59,388 nucleotides of DNA from Mycobacteriaceae bacterium. GTDB lineage: Bacteria; Actinomycetota; Actinomycetes; Mycobacteriales; Mycobacteriaceae. Below are positions 18,922 through 27,977 of the stretch, piece by piece. The first letter of the stretch is position 1, and every line of letters begins with the position of its first letter. The DNA is taken from contig JAIEPH010000109.1 in NCBI GenBank assembly GCA_019749805.1, forward strand, positions 1 to 59,388, in the 5' to 3' direction. A program made the position numbers and the translations under genes. The notes under the pieces were generated by a model that saw nothing but the letters and a program-made list of their open reading frames with translations, ran no database searches and was not told the origin of the DNA.

Positions 18922-19881
18922 TCAGACTGAGGCCGACGGCGCGGGCACCACGCGTGCGCCCTGCACGGGTCCACTGGCCACGCGCACGGTCCGGCAGACA
19001 CCGGCACCGGCCATCTCGGTGGCGACGTCGACGGCCGAGGACGCCGACGAGCAGAGGAAGGCACACGTCGGTCCCGAGCCGGAGACGATGCCGGCCAGCG
19101 CCCCGGCCTCGCTCCCCGCGCGCAGGGTGCGACGCAGCTCGGGATCCAAGGACAGCGCAGCCGCCTGCAGATCGTTGCCGAGAAGCGGCGCGAGCTGCAC
19201 CGGATCGCCGGACGCCAGAGCGGCCAGCAGCGGCTCGGGATCGTCGAGGCGCGGCGGCGCATCGCGCTCCGTCTCGCGCAGGCGGTCGATCTCGGCGAAC
19301 ACCGACGGAGTCGACAGCCCACCCTTGGCGAAGGCCAGCACCCAGTGGAAAGTGTTGCGGGCCAGTACCGTTGCCAGTTCCTCGCCGCGACCGGTACCCA
19401 GCGCGGTGCCGCCGTGCAGCGCAAAGGGGACGTCGCTGCCCAGTTGCGCGGCAAGCACGTGGAGGTCGCGCCGCGGCACCCCCAGCTCCCACAGCGTGTT
19501 CATCGCGACGAGCACAGCCGCGGCATTGGCACTGCCACCTGCCATGCCACCGGCGACGGGGATCGACTTCTCGACGGTGATCGCGACGTCGGGTGCGCGT
19601 CCGACATGTTCGGCGAGCAGTTCGGCGGCGCGCCACGCGAGGTTGCGTTCGTCGGTCGGCAGCGTGTCCGCGCCTTCGCCCGCCAACTCCAGCGACAGCA
19701 CGTCGGCGTTGCGGACGGTGATCTCGTCGAGCAGCGAAACCGCGTGAAACACAGTGGTCAGCTCGTGATAACCGTCGTCGCGGCGATCTCCGATCTCGAG
19801 GTACAGATTAAGCTTGCCCGGCACCCGCACCGTCACCGATCCGGTCGGAACCCATTCGGATGCGGTGTTGCCGTTGGACAC
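18922..19881 (-). CDS. ispE: 4-diphosphocytidyl-2-C-methyl-D-erythritol kinase
   Basis: 319 aa GHMP kinase of the MEP isoprenoid pathway. It phosphorylates CDP-methylerythritol. Motifs: VPGKLNLYLEIG near the N-terminus, the ATP loop IPVAGGMAGGSANAAAVLV, GSDVPFALHGG and C-terminal GIVSGSGPTCAFLC. In M. tuberculosis it directly follows ksgA; here a kinase gene on the opposite strand lies between them, so ispE must rely on its own promoter. Confidence 0.96.
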   Translation of the reverse strand: MSNGNTASEWVPTGSVTVRVPGKLNLYLEIGDRRDDGYHELTTVFHAVSLLDEITVRNADVLSLELAGEGADTLPTDERNLAWRAAELLAEHVGRAPDVAITVEKSIPVAGGMAGGSANAAAVLVAMNTLWELGVPRRDLHVLAAQLGSDVPFALHGGTALGTGRGEELATVLARNTFHWVLAFAKGGLSTPSVFAEIDRLRETERDAPPRLDDPEPLLAALASGDPVQLAPLLGNDLQAAALSLDPELRRTLRAGSEAGALAGIVSGSGPTCAFLCSSASSAVDVATEMAGAGVCRTVRVASGPVQGARVVPAPSASV

Positions 19882-19964
19882 CAGACGACACTATCGGAGG
19901 AGACCGCACCCAGGAGCCGTCTGAGCAGGTCAACCTCGCCGATCAAACCCCTAGTCTGAGGGGC

Positions 19965-20747
19965 GTGCTCTCCGCTGGCGAAGAGTTTGAAGGTCACATC
20001 GTCGACGAGGCGCTGGGCCGCGGCGGCTATGCGACTGTGTACCGGGCGCGCGTCCGGGATCGGGACGTGGCGCTGAAAGTCCTCGACCAGGATCACCGCG
20101 ATCTCGCCCACATTGCGCGACTGCGCCGCGAGTTCGAATTCGCCCGTCGCCTAACCCATCCCCACATCGTGACGGTGTACGAACGGGGCACCGGGTGGCT
20201 GTCGATGGAACTCGTCACCGGCGGCGGGATCGTCGCCGTGGGCACCATGACCAAGCGTCTCGCCGCACTGGAACAGATCGCCGACGCGCTGGACTACACC
20301 CACAACCGCGCGATCGTGCACTGCGACGTGAAGCCCGCGAACATCCTTGTTCGCCAAGATCTTTCCAGTGCTGTCCTGATCGACTTCGGAGTCGCCCATG
20401 CGATCACCGACGATATCGGCCACCGATCCACGCAGATCGAGGCGTCGCTCCCCTATGCGGCGCCGGAGTTGATCACAGGCCACGCGCCGACAGGAGCCAC
20501 CGACGAATACGCGCTGGCATGCACCGCCGTCGAACTGATCACCGGATCGCCCCCGTTCACTGCCTCGTCGGGGCTCGGCCTCATCGACGCACACCTGCAC
20601 ACGCCGCCACCACGTTGGTCACGTGAAATTGCCTGGCTGCCACGCGTATTCGACGCAATCGTGGCGAAAGCGCTGGCGAAGGCACCGGAGGACCGCTATG
20701 CGTCCTGCCGTGAATTCGCCTCGCTGATCATCCGGGCGCTGCAGTAG
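19965..20747 (+). CDS. Soluble serine/threonine protein kinase (non-RD)
   Basis: 260 aa, a kinase domain with little else: no transmembrane segment and no sensor domain. Glycine loop GRGGYATVY (residues 19-26), Lys38 in ALKVL, catalytic loop HCDVKPAN (119-126), DFG 140-142, APE 166-168. The residue before the catalytic Asp is Cys rather than Arg, so this is a non-RD kinase. GTG start 19965 with gagggg just upstream; the frame is open to 19860. It converges with ksgA (10-bp gap) and diverges from ispE, and it is an insertion relative to M. tuberculosis order. Confidence 0.88.
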   Translation: MLSAGEEFEGHIVDEALGRGGYATVYRARVRDRDVALKVLDQDHRDLAHIARLRREFEFARRLTHPHIVTVYERGTGWLSMELVTGGGIVAVGTMTKRLAALEQIADALDYTHNRAIVHCDVKPANILVRQDLSSAVLIDFGVAHAITDDIGHRSTQIEASLPYAAPELITGHAPTGATDEYALACTAVELITGSPPFTASSGLGLIDAHLHTPPPRWSREIAWLPRVFDAIVAKALAKAPEDRYASCREFASLIIRALQ

Positions 20748-20756
20748 CCGACCGGA

Positions 20757-21691
20757 TCAAACGTGCAGGGAACCGTCGCGCGGATGCCGATGGTGAACAA
20801 CGGGCTTCGGCTCGGCCGGTACCGACTCCTGACTTTCCTCGGACCGTTGCAGCAGTCGGACGAAGTCCGCTATCGAGAGCGTCTCACCGCGGCGGGACGG
20901 GTCGATGCTCGCCGCCAGCAACCGGCTGGCCGATTCGTTGCCCGAACCCGCCCATTCGGCGAAGGCGTTGCGTGAGGTCTTACGTCGCTGCCCGAACGCG
21001 ATGTCGATGAGGTTGAACACGCGTTCGCGGAAGCCTTCGTCGGCAGGCCACGGCGCCGTCTCGTACCGGTCGATGCGCACGAGGCCGGAATAGACCCGCG
21101 GTATCGGCCAGAACACCGTCGGCGAGACCATGCCGTACGCCGGACGTTGCCGAAGTACCGGACCTTCACGCTCGGCACGCCGTAGTCCTTGCCACCGGGT
21201 TCGGCCGCGAGACGTTCGGCGACCTCGGCCTGCACCATCACCATCACGGTGCGGATCGATGGGAACTCGGCCAGCAGGTGCAGCAGTGCGGGCACTGCGA
21301 CGTTGTACGGAAGGTTGGCGACCAAAGCCGTTGGCTCGTCGGCGATTTCGGCGCGACGCAGGTTCAGGATGTCGCGGTTGAGCACCGTCAGCCGGTTGAT
21401 CTCGCTGTGCGAATGATCGGCAACGGTGATGGGCAGCTGCCGGGCCAGCACCGGATCGATCTCCACCGCCGTCACCCGTGCGCCCCGGTCCAGCAGGGCA
21501 AGCGTCAGTGAGCCCAGGCCTGGGCCGACCTCGAGAACGTGATCGTGCCGATTGACGCTGGACGCCGAAACGATTCGACGAACGGTATTGGCGTCATGGA
21601 CGAAGTTCTGGCCAAACGATTTGCGTGGCCGGAAGTCGATCTCTCTCGCCAGGTGTCGTATCTCGGTCCGCCCGAGTAATCGAATGGTCAG
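20757..21691 (-). pseudogene. ksgA: 16S rRNA dimethyladenosine transferase KsgA, frameshifted
   Basis: KsgA dimethylates two adenines in helix 45 of 16S rRNA. Frame 1 reads TIRLLGRTEI, FRPRKSFGQNFVHD, LEVGPGLGSLTLALL, ANLPYNVAVPALL, to VRYFGNVRR; near 21138 the match jumps frame and continues as YGMVSPTVFWPIPRVYSG to the end at 20757. One base appears missing in the cgg-cgt-(t)ac stretch at 21135-21139. Conserved KsgA has RRYGMVSP there. No ATG, GTG or TTG fits the 5' end; CTG at 21691 does, with gggagg (21703-21708) upstream and a CTGA overlap with the rpfB stop. Either a true pseudogene or a sequencing error. Confidence 0.85.
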
Positions 21692-22815
21692 CGCGCACCA
21701 ATCCTCCCGCTACACGTCGGCCACGCACCCCATCCTTGTCGTGCCCGAGTGACCTCAGCAATCGCGATCTGCTCTTCCCTCGTTGCCAAATCAGCCCTGC
21801 CAGCATACCTCAGACCACCGTTGCGCTCCCAGGTGTTCTGGTCGAATTGAACGCCACCGTAATATCCGTTGCCGGTGTTGATGGCCCAATTACCACCGGC
21901 TTCGCACCGAGCAAGCGCGTCCCAGGTAGATCCGTTCTTCACTTCCGGGACCTCCGTACCGGGCTTGACGCCGACCCGAAGGACGCCGTCGCGGGCCGGA
22001 ACGACAACGACATTGGCTACTGGCATTCTGCCTGTTTCGACGCCATTAACCTTTGCGATGGCAAACGTCACGTCCTGCGTTCCCGGCGTACCGGGATCCT
22101 CCACGATCTGACGGCTCATGTTGAGTTCAGGATCTTCGATGCGGTGATTCGCCGGCGGCAACGGCGCGCGCTCGGTGACCTTTTCGATCCGAATCCGCTT
22201 CACCTCGATCCGCATTCCGTCGACGATCGGCGAGGACGCGGCAGGCACCACCTCGTCGCTTTGCAGCAGCGGCACGCCCGCCGCCTCGAGCAGGGCGGCG
22301 ACGTTCGGCGCGGCCAGATGCACGGTGCGGACCACGCCGGCGTCGGACAGCTGAACGGTCTTGGGGCTCACCACAGGCAGCGACATGCCTGCTAGCGGCA
22401 CTCGGCTGCCGCGCGACGCCGCCGCGGGCGCCTTGTCGGTCATCTGCAGCTGGCTCAGCGCCTCATCGACTGTCGACGCGGTCGTCCACACCTCACGACT
22501 GTCTCGGCCGTCCGTGGAGATCTGCAGCGGGCGGCTACGGCGCAGCACGATCGTGTCGGACTGATGCACCGGCTGATCGGCCGCCGGGTAAAGGTCGTCA
22601 CGTTCGCCGACGTCGAAACCGTTCTCCGTGACGACGTCGATGACGCGCGACTTCATGGTGCTCACGGTGACGGAAGAGCCGTCCACGGCCAGGGTCACCG
22701 TCTTATGCGTAGCAACTGCGAATCCACCGGCGAACGTCAGCGCAAGCAACGTCACCCCGATCACGAGGCGCAATAACGGCGACCGCTCCTGGTGGATCTT
22801 ATTCAAGATGTTCAA
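21688..22815 (-). CDS. rpfB: Resuscitation-promoting factor RpfB
   Basis: 375 aa, secreted or membrane-anchored muralytic enzyme that helps wake dormant cells. N-terminal membrane segment LVIGVTLLALTFAGG; three DUF348 repeats (TVSTMKSRVIDVVTENGFDV and others); a G5 domain (residues about 210-290); C-terminal Rpf lysozyme-like domain with catalytic Glu305 in CEAGGNWAIN. The lipobox Cys seen in M. tuberculosis RpfB is absent (AVATH). Start appears to be TTG 22815. It overlaps ksgA by 4 bp and follows tatD by 83 bp. Confidence 0.94.
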   Translation of the reverse strand: MNILNKIHQERSPLLRLVIGVTLLALTFAGGFAVATHKTVTLAVDGSSVTVSTMKSRVIDVVTENGFDVGERDDLYPAADQPVHQSDTIVLRRSRPLQISTDGRDSREVWTTASTVDEALSQLQMTDKAPAAASRGSRVPLAGMSLPVVSPKTVQLSDAGVVRTVHLAAPNVAALLEAAGVPLLQSDEVVPAASSPIVDGMRIEVKRIRIEKVTERAPLPPANHRIEDPELNMSRQIVEDPGTPGTQDVTFAIAKVNGVETGRMPVANVVVVPARDGVLRVGVKPGTEVPEVKNGSTWDALARCEAGGNWAINTGNGYYGGVQFDQNTWERNGGLRYAGRADLATREEQIAIAEVTRARQGWGAWPTCSGRIGAR

Positions 22816-22840
22816 AACGTCGTCTATCCCGACTATCGGT

Positions 22841-22868
22841 CGATGGGTCTACCTGCAGAAGCCCATCG
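22841..22868 (-). promoter_or_regulatory. Hairpin in the rpfB 5' leader
   Basis: A perfect 7-bp stem, cgatggg (22841-22847) with cccatcg (22862-22868), lies in the 83-bp tatD-rpfB gap, about 25 nt upstream of the rpfB start. Transcription attenuation in the rpfB leader has been reported for M. tuberculosis; whether this hairpin does the same is inference. Confidence 0.4.
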
Positions 22869-22898
22869 AGTTTGATCACAAGACGGTAACGAAAACGC

Positions 22899-23753
22899 TC
22901 ACGCGCAGCAACTCGCCAGCCCGTAGGCACGGGCAGCCGTCGAAGTGGTTTCTTGCGCAACGTCCTCAGCGGCTCTGTTGAGGAGTTCGGCGAGCGCACG
23001 AACAGTGTAGGGCAGGCAATAGGGCTCATTCGGCGCACCGCGGTACGGGTGGGGAGTCAGGAACGGCGCGTCGGTCTCGACGAGGAGTTGATCGGAGGGG
23101 ACCAGCGACGCCGCTTCCCGCAGCGCAGTGGCATTGCGGAAGCTCACGGTGCCGGACAGGCTGAGCAGCCAGCCGTTGGCCACACACGTCCGGGCCATCG
23201 CGGCATCCGACGAAAAACAGTGGAAGATCACGGTCTCGGGAGCACCCTCGGCGGCCAGGACGTCCAGGACGTCGGCATCGGCGTCACGGTTGTGGATCAT
23301 CAGCGGCTTGCCGATGCGCTTGGCGAGGTCGATGTGCCAGGCGAACGCGTCGCGCTGGGTCGCGGGGTCGGCGCAGCCCTCGAGCTTGCCCGGCCAGTAC
23401 ATGTCCATGCCGGTCTCGCCGACGGCGACGACGCGCGGATGCCCGGCCAACCCCTCGATGACGGCCTTGGCCTCGTCGGTGAGCGCGTTGGCGCGGGTGG
23501 GGTGCAGCGCCACCGCACCGTAGACGCGCGGGTCGGCGTCGACGGCGTCGGTGACCCAGCGCGCGGAGTCGAGATCGTCGGCGATCGTCACGACGGCCCG
23601 CACTCCGACGGCTTCGGCCCGGTCGACGATCGCGCGGATGCTCTCGGCATCGGTCGCACCGCAGGCATCGAGGTGGGTGTGCGCGTCGATCAGGGGTGCC
23701 AGCCGTTCCGGGGCCGGGGGCTTCTCCCGTCTGGCTGAACGCTTGTCACTCAC
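22899..23753 (-). CDS. tatD: TatD-family metal-dependent DNase
   Basis: 284 aa TIM-barrel hydrolase. Metal ligands: His25 and His27 in DAHTHLD, Glu in VGETGMDMYW, His in MIHNRD, IFHCFS, and Asp in VETDAPFLTP. The family acts as 3'-5' exonuclease or deoxyribonuclease. GTG start at 23753 (SDKRSARREK); the frame is open 63 bp further into metG. First gene of tatD-rpfB-ksgA, divergent from metG with a 25-bp gap. Confidence 0.93.
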   Translation of the reverse strand: MSDKRSARREKPPAPERLAPLIDAHTHLDACGATDAESIRAIVDRAEAVGVRAVVTIADDLDSARWVTDAVDADPRVYGAVALHPTRANALTDEAKAVIEGLAGHPRVVAVGETGMDMYWPGKLEGCADPATQRDAFAWHIDLAKRIGKPLMIHNRDADADVLDVLAAEGAPETVIFHCFSSDAAMARTCVANGWLLSLSGTVSFRNATALREAASLVPSDQLLVETDAPFLTPHPYRGAPNEPYCLPYTVRALAELLNRAAEDVAQETTSTAARAYGLASCCA

Positions 23754-23763
23754 CGCCACACAA

Positions 23764-23778
23764 TAAGCTGACCCACAA
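23764..23778 (+). promoter_or_regulatory. Possible -10 box and short leader for metG
   Basis: taagct (23764-23769) fits TANNNT and lies 9 nt upstream of the metG ATG; no Shine-Dalgarno sequence is visible. This suggests a leaderless or nearly leaderless transcript from the very short tatD-metG gap. Confidence 0.3.
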
Positions 23779-25353
23779 ATGAGTGACCTGTCTTCTCCCG
23801 GCGCGAGGACGCGCACCCCCGGGGACCCTTACTACATCACTACGGCCATCGCCTATCCCAACGGCGACCCGCACATCGGGCATGCCTACGAGTACATCGC
23901 CACAGATTCGATAGCGCGGTTCAAGCGTCTGGACGGCTACGACGTGCGCTACCTGACCGGCACCGACGTCCACGGCCAGAAGATGGCGGAGACGGCGGCC
24001 GCACTTGCCATTCCGACCGCGGAGTTGGCGCGGCGCAACTCCGATGTCTTCCAGCGGATGCAGGAGAAGCTCAACATCTCGTTCGACCGGTTCATCCGGA
24101 CGTCGGACGCCGACCACTATGCGGCGTCGATCGAGATCTGGAAGCGGATGAACGAGGCCGGCGACATTTACCTCGACACGTACTCGGGGTGGTACTCGGT
24201 GCGTGATGAAGGATTTGTCACCGAGGGTGAAACGAGCGTCAACGCCGACGGTGTGCGGGTCGCCACCGAAACCGGCGCCCCGGTGACGTGGACCGAAGAG
24301 CAGACGTATTTCTTCCGACTGTCGGCCTATGCCGAGAAGCTGCTGGCGCACTACGACGCGCATCCGGAGTTCATCGAGCCCGGCGTGCGGCGCAACGAGG
24401 TGGTCAGCTTCGTCTCGGGCGGGCTACGCGATCTTTCGATATCCCGCACGACGTTCGACTGGGGCGTACCGGTGCCCGACCACCCCGACCATGTGATGTA
24501 CGTATGGGTCGACGCGCTGACCAACTATCTGACGGGCGTCGGCTTCCCCGACACGTCGTCGGAGATGTTCCAGCGGTTCTGGCCGGCCGACCTGCACATG
24601 ATCGGCAAGGACATCATCCGGTTTCACACCGTCTACTGGCCCGCCTTCCTGATGTCGGCGGGAATCGAGTTGCCGCGCAAGGTGTTTGTGCACGGCTTCG
24701 TTCTCAACCGCGGCGAGAAGATGAGCAAGTCGGTCGGCAACGTCGTCGATCCGAACGCGTTGGTGGACGCCTTCGGTGTCGACCAGGTGCGCTACTTCTT
24801 CCTGCGGGAGGTGCCGTTCGGCCAGGACGGCAGCTACAGCGAGGAAGCGATCATCGGCCGCATCAACGCCGACCTCGCCAACGAGCTGGGCAATCTGGCG
24901 CAGCGCTCGCTTTCGATGGTGGCCAAGAACCTCGACGGAATCGTGCCTGAGCCAAGCGAATTCACCGCCGAGGATCGTCAGCTTCTCGATGCCGCCGACG
25001 GGTTGCTCGAGCGGGTGCGCACGCATTTCGACGCCACCGCAATGCATCTGGCGCTGGAGGCCATCTGGTCGGTGCTCGGAGCGGCGAACAAGTACTTCTC
25101 AGCGCAGGAGCCGTGGGTGCTGCGCAAGTCCGACGAGGTGAGATTCCGCACCGTGCTGTACACGACGCTCGAGACAGTCCGGATCGCGGCGCTGCTGAGT
25201 CAGCCGGTGATGCCCGAGTCGATGGCCAAAATGCTCGACCTGCTGGGCCAGACCGAGGATCAGCGGACGTTTGCATCGGTCGGCAGGCGGATCGCACCCG
25301 GTACGGCCCTCCCCGCCCCGGTCGGCGTGTTCCCGCGCTATCAGGAGGAGTAA
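23779..25353 (+). CDS. metG: Methionyl-tRNA synthetase
   Basis: 524 aa class I aminoacyl-tRNA synthetase that charges both initiator and elongator tRNA-Met. Signature PNGDPHIGHAYEYIATDS contains the HIGH motif; KMSKS is in RGEKMSKSVGNVVDP. The anticodon-binding helical domain follows. No C-terminal EMAP-type domain, as in mycobacteria. Its stop overlaps the start of gdhA (base 25353). Confidence 0.97.
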   Translation: MSDLSSPGARTRTPGDPYYITTAIAYPNGDPHIGHAYEYIATDSIARFKRLDGYDVRYLTGTDVHGQKMAETAAALAIPTAELARRNSDVFQRMQEKLNISFDRFIRTSDADHYAASIEIWKRMNEAGDIYLDTYSGWYSVRDEGFVTEGETSVNADGVRVATETGAPVTWTEEQTYFFRLSAYAEKLLAHYDAHPEFIEPGVRRNEVVSFVSGGLRDLSISRTTFDWGVPVPDHPDHVMYVWVDALTNYLTGVGFPDTSSEMFQRFWPADLHMIGKDIIRFHTVYWPAFLMSAGIELPRKVFVHGFVLNRGEKMSKSVGNVVDPNALVDAFGVDQVRYFFLREVPFGQDGSYSEEAIIGRINADLANELGNLAQRSLSMVAKNLDGIVPEPSEFTAEDRQLLDAADGLLERVRTHFDATAMHLALEAIWSVLGAANKYFSAQEPWVLRKSDEVRFRTVLYTTLETVRIAALLSQPVMPESMAKMLDLLGQTEDQRTFASVGRRIAPGTALPAPVGVFPRYQEE

Positions 25354-26699
25354 TGGGCGGACTGCACGAAAAACTGCACGACATCTACGAAGAGGTCGCA
25401 CGGCGCAATGCCGGTGAGGCCGAGTTCCACCAGGCGGTCTACGAAATTCTCACCAGCCTCGGACCCGTCGTCTCCAAGCATCCGGAATATGCCGAGGCAG
25501 AGGTGATTCGGCGGCTGTGCGAACCGGAACGGCAGATCATCTTCCGGGTGCCCTGGATCGACGACGACGGTGTCGTCCAGATCAATCGGGGGTTCCGCGT
25601 GGAGTTCAACTCCGCGCTCGGCCCGTTCAAAGGCGGCCTGCGCTTTCATCCGTCGGTCTACCTGGGAATCGTCAAGTTCCTCGGCTTCGAACAGATCTTC
25701 AAGAACTCGTTGACCGGAATGCCGATCGGCGGCGGCAAGGGTGGCTCGGACTTCGACCCGAAGGGCCGGTCAAGTCGCGAGGTGATGCGGTTCTGTCAGT
25801 CGTTCATGACCGAGTTGTACCGCCACCTCGGCGAGCACACCGACGTACCTGCAGGTGACATCGGCGTCGGAACCCGCGAAATCGGTTATCTGTTCGGTCA
25901 ATACAAACGGATCACCAACCGCTACGAATCCGGAGTCATGACCGGTAAAGGGCTGACATGGGGCGGATCCCTCGTCCGCACCGAGGCCACCGGATACGGC
26001 ACGGTGTTCTTCGTCAACGAGATCCTCAAGGCCCGCGGCCAAGCGTTCGAGGACAAGCGGGTCGTCGTCTCGGGGTCGGGCAATGTGGCCATCTACGCCA
26101 TCGAGAAGGTTCACGAACTGGGCGGCACGGTGGTTGCCTGTTCCGACTCCAACGGCTATGTAGTCGATGACTCGGGTATCGACGTCGAGACGCTCAAAGA
26201 GGTCAAGGAGATCCGACGCGGCCGCGTGTCCGATTACGCCGACCTCCGTCCAACCGCCCAATTCCGTCCGGACGACAACATCTGGAAAGTGCCGTGCGAC
26301 ATCGCACTGCCCTGTGCCACCCAGAACGAGATCAACGGCGCGGACGCGGCGCTGTTGATCAAGGCGGGCTGCCGCATCGTCGCCGAGGGCGCGAACATGC
26401 CCTGCACGCCCGAAGCCGTCGAGCACTTCGGTGAAGCCGGAGTGACCTTCGCGCCCGGCAAGGCCGTCAACGCAGGCGGCGTGGCGACCAGTGCCCTGGA
26501 GATGCAGCAGAACGCCTCCCGCGATTCGTGGACGTTCGCCGTCACCCAGGACCGGCTCGCTGAGATCATGGCCCGAATCCACGACAGGTGCCTAACCACG
26601 GCAGACGAGTACGGGCAACCCGGCAACTACGCGGCCGGAGCGAACATCGCCGGCTTCATCAGGGTCGCCGACGCGATGCTGGCCTTGGGGCTCGTCTAA
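25353..26699 (+). CDS. gdhA: NADP-type glutamate dehydrogenase
   Basis: 448 aa, hexameric small GDH class that aminates 2-oxoglutarate. Motifs: GPFKGGLRFHPSV, the active-site GMPIGGGKGGSDFDPKG, PAGDIGVGTREIGYLFGQYK, and nucleotide fold VVVSGSGNVAIYAIEK. ATG 25353 is preceded by aggaggag and overlaps the metG stop (taatg), so it is co-translated with metG. This linkage is not in M. tuberculosis, which lacks this class at the locus. Confidence 0.95.
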   Translation: MGGLHEKLHDIYEEVARRNAGEAEFHQAVYEILTSLGPVVSKHPEYAEAEVIRRLCEPERQIIFRVPWIDDDGVVQINRGFRVEFNSALGPFKGGLRFHPSVYLGIVKFLGFEQIFKNSLTGMPIGGGKGGSDFDPKGRSSREVMRFCQSFMTELYRHLGEHTDVPAGDIGVGTREIGYLFGQYKRITNRYESGVMTGKGLTWGGSLVRTEATGYGTVFFVNEILKARGQAFEDKRVVVSGSGNVAIYAIEKVHELGGTVVACSDSNGYVVDDSGIDVETLKEVKEIRRGRVSDYADLRPTAQFRPDDNIWKVPCDIALPCATQNEINGADAALLIKAGCRIVAEGANMPCTPEAVEHFGEAGVTFAPGKAVNAGGVATSALEMQQNASRDSWTFAVTQDRLAEIMARIHDRCLTTADEYGQPGNYAAGANIAGFIRVADAMLALGLV

Positions 26700-26727
26700 T
26701 AGGATCTGAGTGACGCATGTCACTTTT

Positions 26728-26754
26728 TGTCACGATTGACCGGTGGACGGTGTC
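26728..26754 (+). promoter_or_regulatory. ECF41-type promoter, copy 1
   Basis: tgtcacg (26728-26734), 16-bp spacer, tgtc (26751-26754), 8 bp upstream of the oxidoreductase start codon. The same -35-like box, spacer and -10-like box occur before the second module at 28924-28950. Reported ECF41/SigJ targets have TGTCACA-like -35 and CGTC-like -10 boxes. A palindrome gtgac-gcat-gtcac lies just upstream (26710-26723). Confidence 0.65.
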
Positions 26755-26762
26755 TTGAGGAC

Positions 26763-27977
26763 ATGACCCGACACATCACCACGGAAATTTCGCGGCTCGC
26801 CGCGGCTCCAAAGGTCGTCGTCATCGGCGGCGGCTACTCCGGAACACTGGCAGCCAACCATCTGCGGATGCGTGGCAACTGGCAGATGCCAGACATCACG
26901 CTGGTAAACCCCCGCCCGAAGTTCGTCGAGCGGATCCGGCTGCACCAGCATGTCGCAGGCAACTACGACGCGACCGTGGACTACGGCAGCCTGCTCGGTG
27001 ACGGCATCAAGCTCGTCGTCGATACCGCGACCTGCATCGACACCTCCACCCGCACCGTCAAGCTGGCATCCGGCCCCGCACTCGACTACGACTACGTCAT
27101 CTATGCGGTCGGCAGCACCGGCGTCGTACCGGCGTCAGTTCCCGGCGCGGCCGAATTCGCCTATCCCATCGCCGAACTGGAGCAGGCGCAGCGCCTGCGT
27201 GCGGCTCTCGACGAGCTGCACCCGGACGCACCAGTGACTGTGGTCGGCGCCGGTCTGACCGGGATCGAGGCCGCCACCGAACTGGCCGAGCAAGGCCGCA
27301 AAGTCACCCTGGTGTGTGGCGGCCGGTTGGGGCCGACGCTGTCGGTGCCGGGGCGCCGATCGGTGGCCAAGACGCTGGCAAGGCTGCGGATCGCTGTGCT
27401 CGAAACGGACCTTGTGACCGAGGTGCGACCGGACGCCGTCGTCTTCGAAGACGGGGCCGTGCGCCCGAGTGCGGTCACCGTCTGGACGGCGGGCTTCGGT
27501 GTGCCGGACCTGGCCGCGGCCAGTGGACTCCGGACCGACTCGATCGGCCGACTGCTCACCGACGAAACACTGACCAGCGTGGACGATCCTCGCGTGATCG
27601 CCGCCGGCGACTGCGCGTCGCCCTCGGGCGAGCCGCTGCGGATGTGCTGCGCATCTGCGTCGCAGCTCGCGCCGCAGGCCGCCAACACCGTGCTCAGCCG
27701 GATCGCGGGCACCGCGCCCGCCAGGTTCGAATACGGCATACCGGCGCAATGCATCAGCCTCGGACGCCGCGCCGGGATTTTGCAGCTCGGCCGCATGAAC
27801 GACACGGCCGTCAACCTCTACTTCAGCGGGCGCCTCACCGCCAAGATCAAGGAGGCGATCTGCAAGGGCACACTGTGGGGTATGCGCCGAGAGGCCCGCA
27901 AGCCGGGATCGACCTTCTGGTTCAAGGGCGGCCCACGGCCGACGGAGGTCGCGCCCGAGGTGGTCACAAAAGCGTGA
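26763..27977 (+). CDS. FAD/NAD(P)-dependent oxidoreductase 1 (NDH-2-like)
   Basis: 404 aa. FAD-binding VVVIGGGYSGTLAANHL near residues 18-34; second Rossmann motif VTVVGAGLTGIEAATELAEQ; C-terminal FAD contact VIAAGDCASPSG. The family holds type II NADH dehydrogenases and related pyridine-nucleotide oxidoreductases; no clear membrane anchor is seen, so electron acceptor and substrate are open. ATG 26763 follows ttgagg. Its stop overlaps the next gene's GTG. Clear paralogue of 29028-30209. Confidence 0.88.
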   Translation: MTRHITTEISRLAAAPKVVVIGGGYSGTLAANHLRMRGNWQMPDITLVNPRPKFVERIRLHQHVAGNYDATVDYGSLLGDGIKLVVDTATCIDTSTRTVKLASGPALDYDYVIYAVGSTGVVPASVPGAAEFAYPIAELEQAQRLRAALDELHPDAPVTVVGAGLTGIEAATELAEQGRKVTLVCGGRLGPTLSVPGRRSVAKTLARLRIAVLETDLVTEVRPDAVVFEDGAVRPSAVTVWTAGFGVPDLAAASGLRTDSIGRLLTDETLTSVDDPRVIAAGDCASPSGEPLRMCCASASQLAPQAANTVLSRIAGTAPARFEYGIPAQCISLGRRAGILQLGRMNDTAVNLYFSGRLTAKIKEAICKGTLWGMRREARKPGSTFWFKGGPRPTEVAPEVVTKA

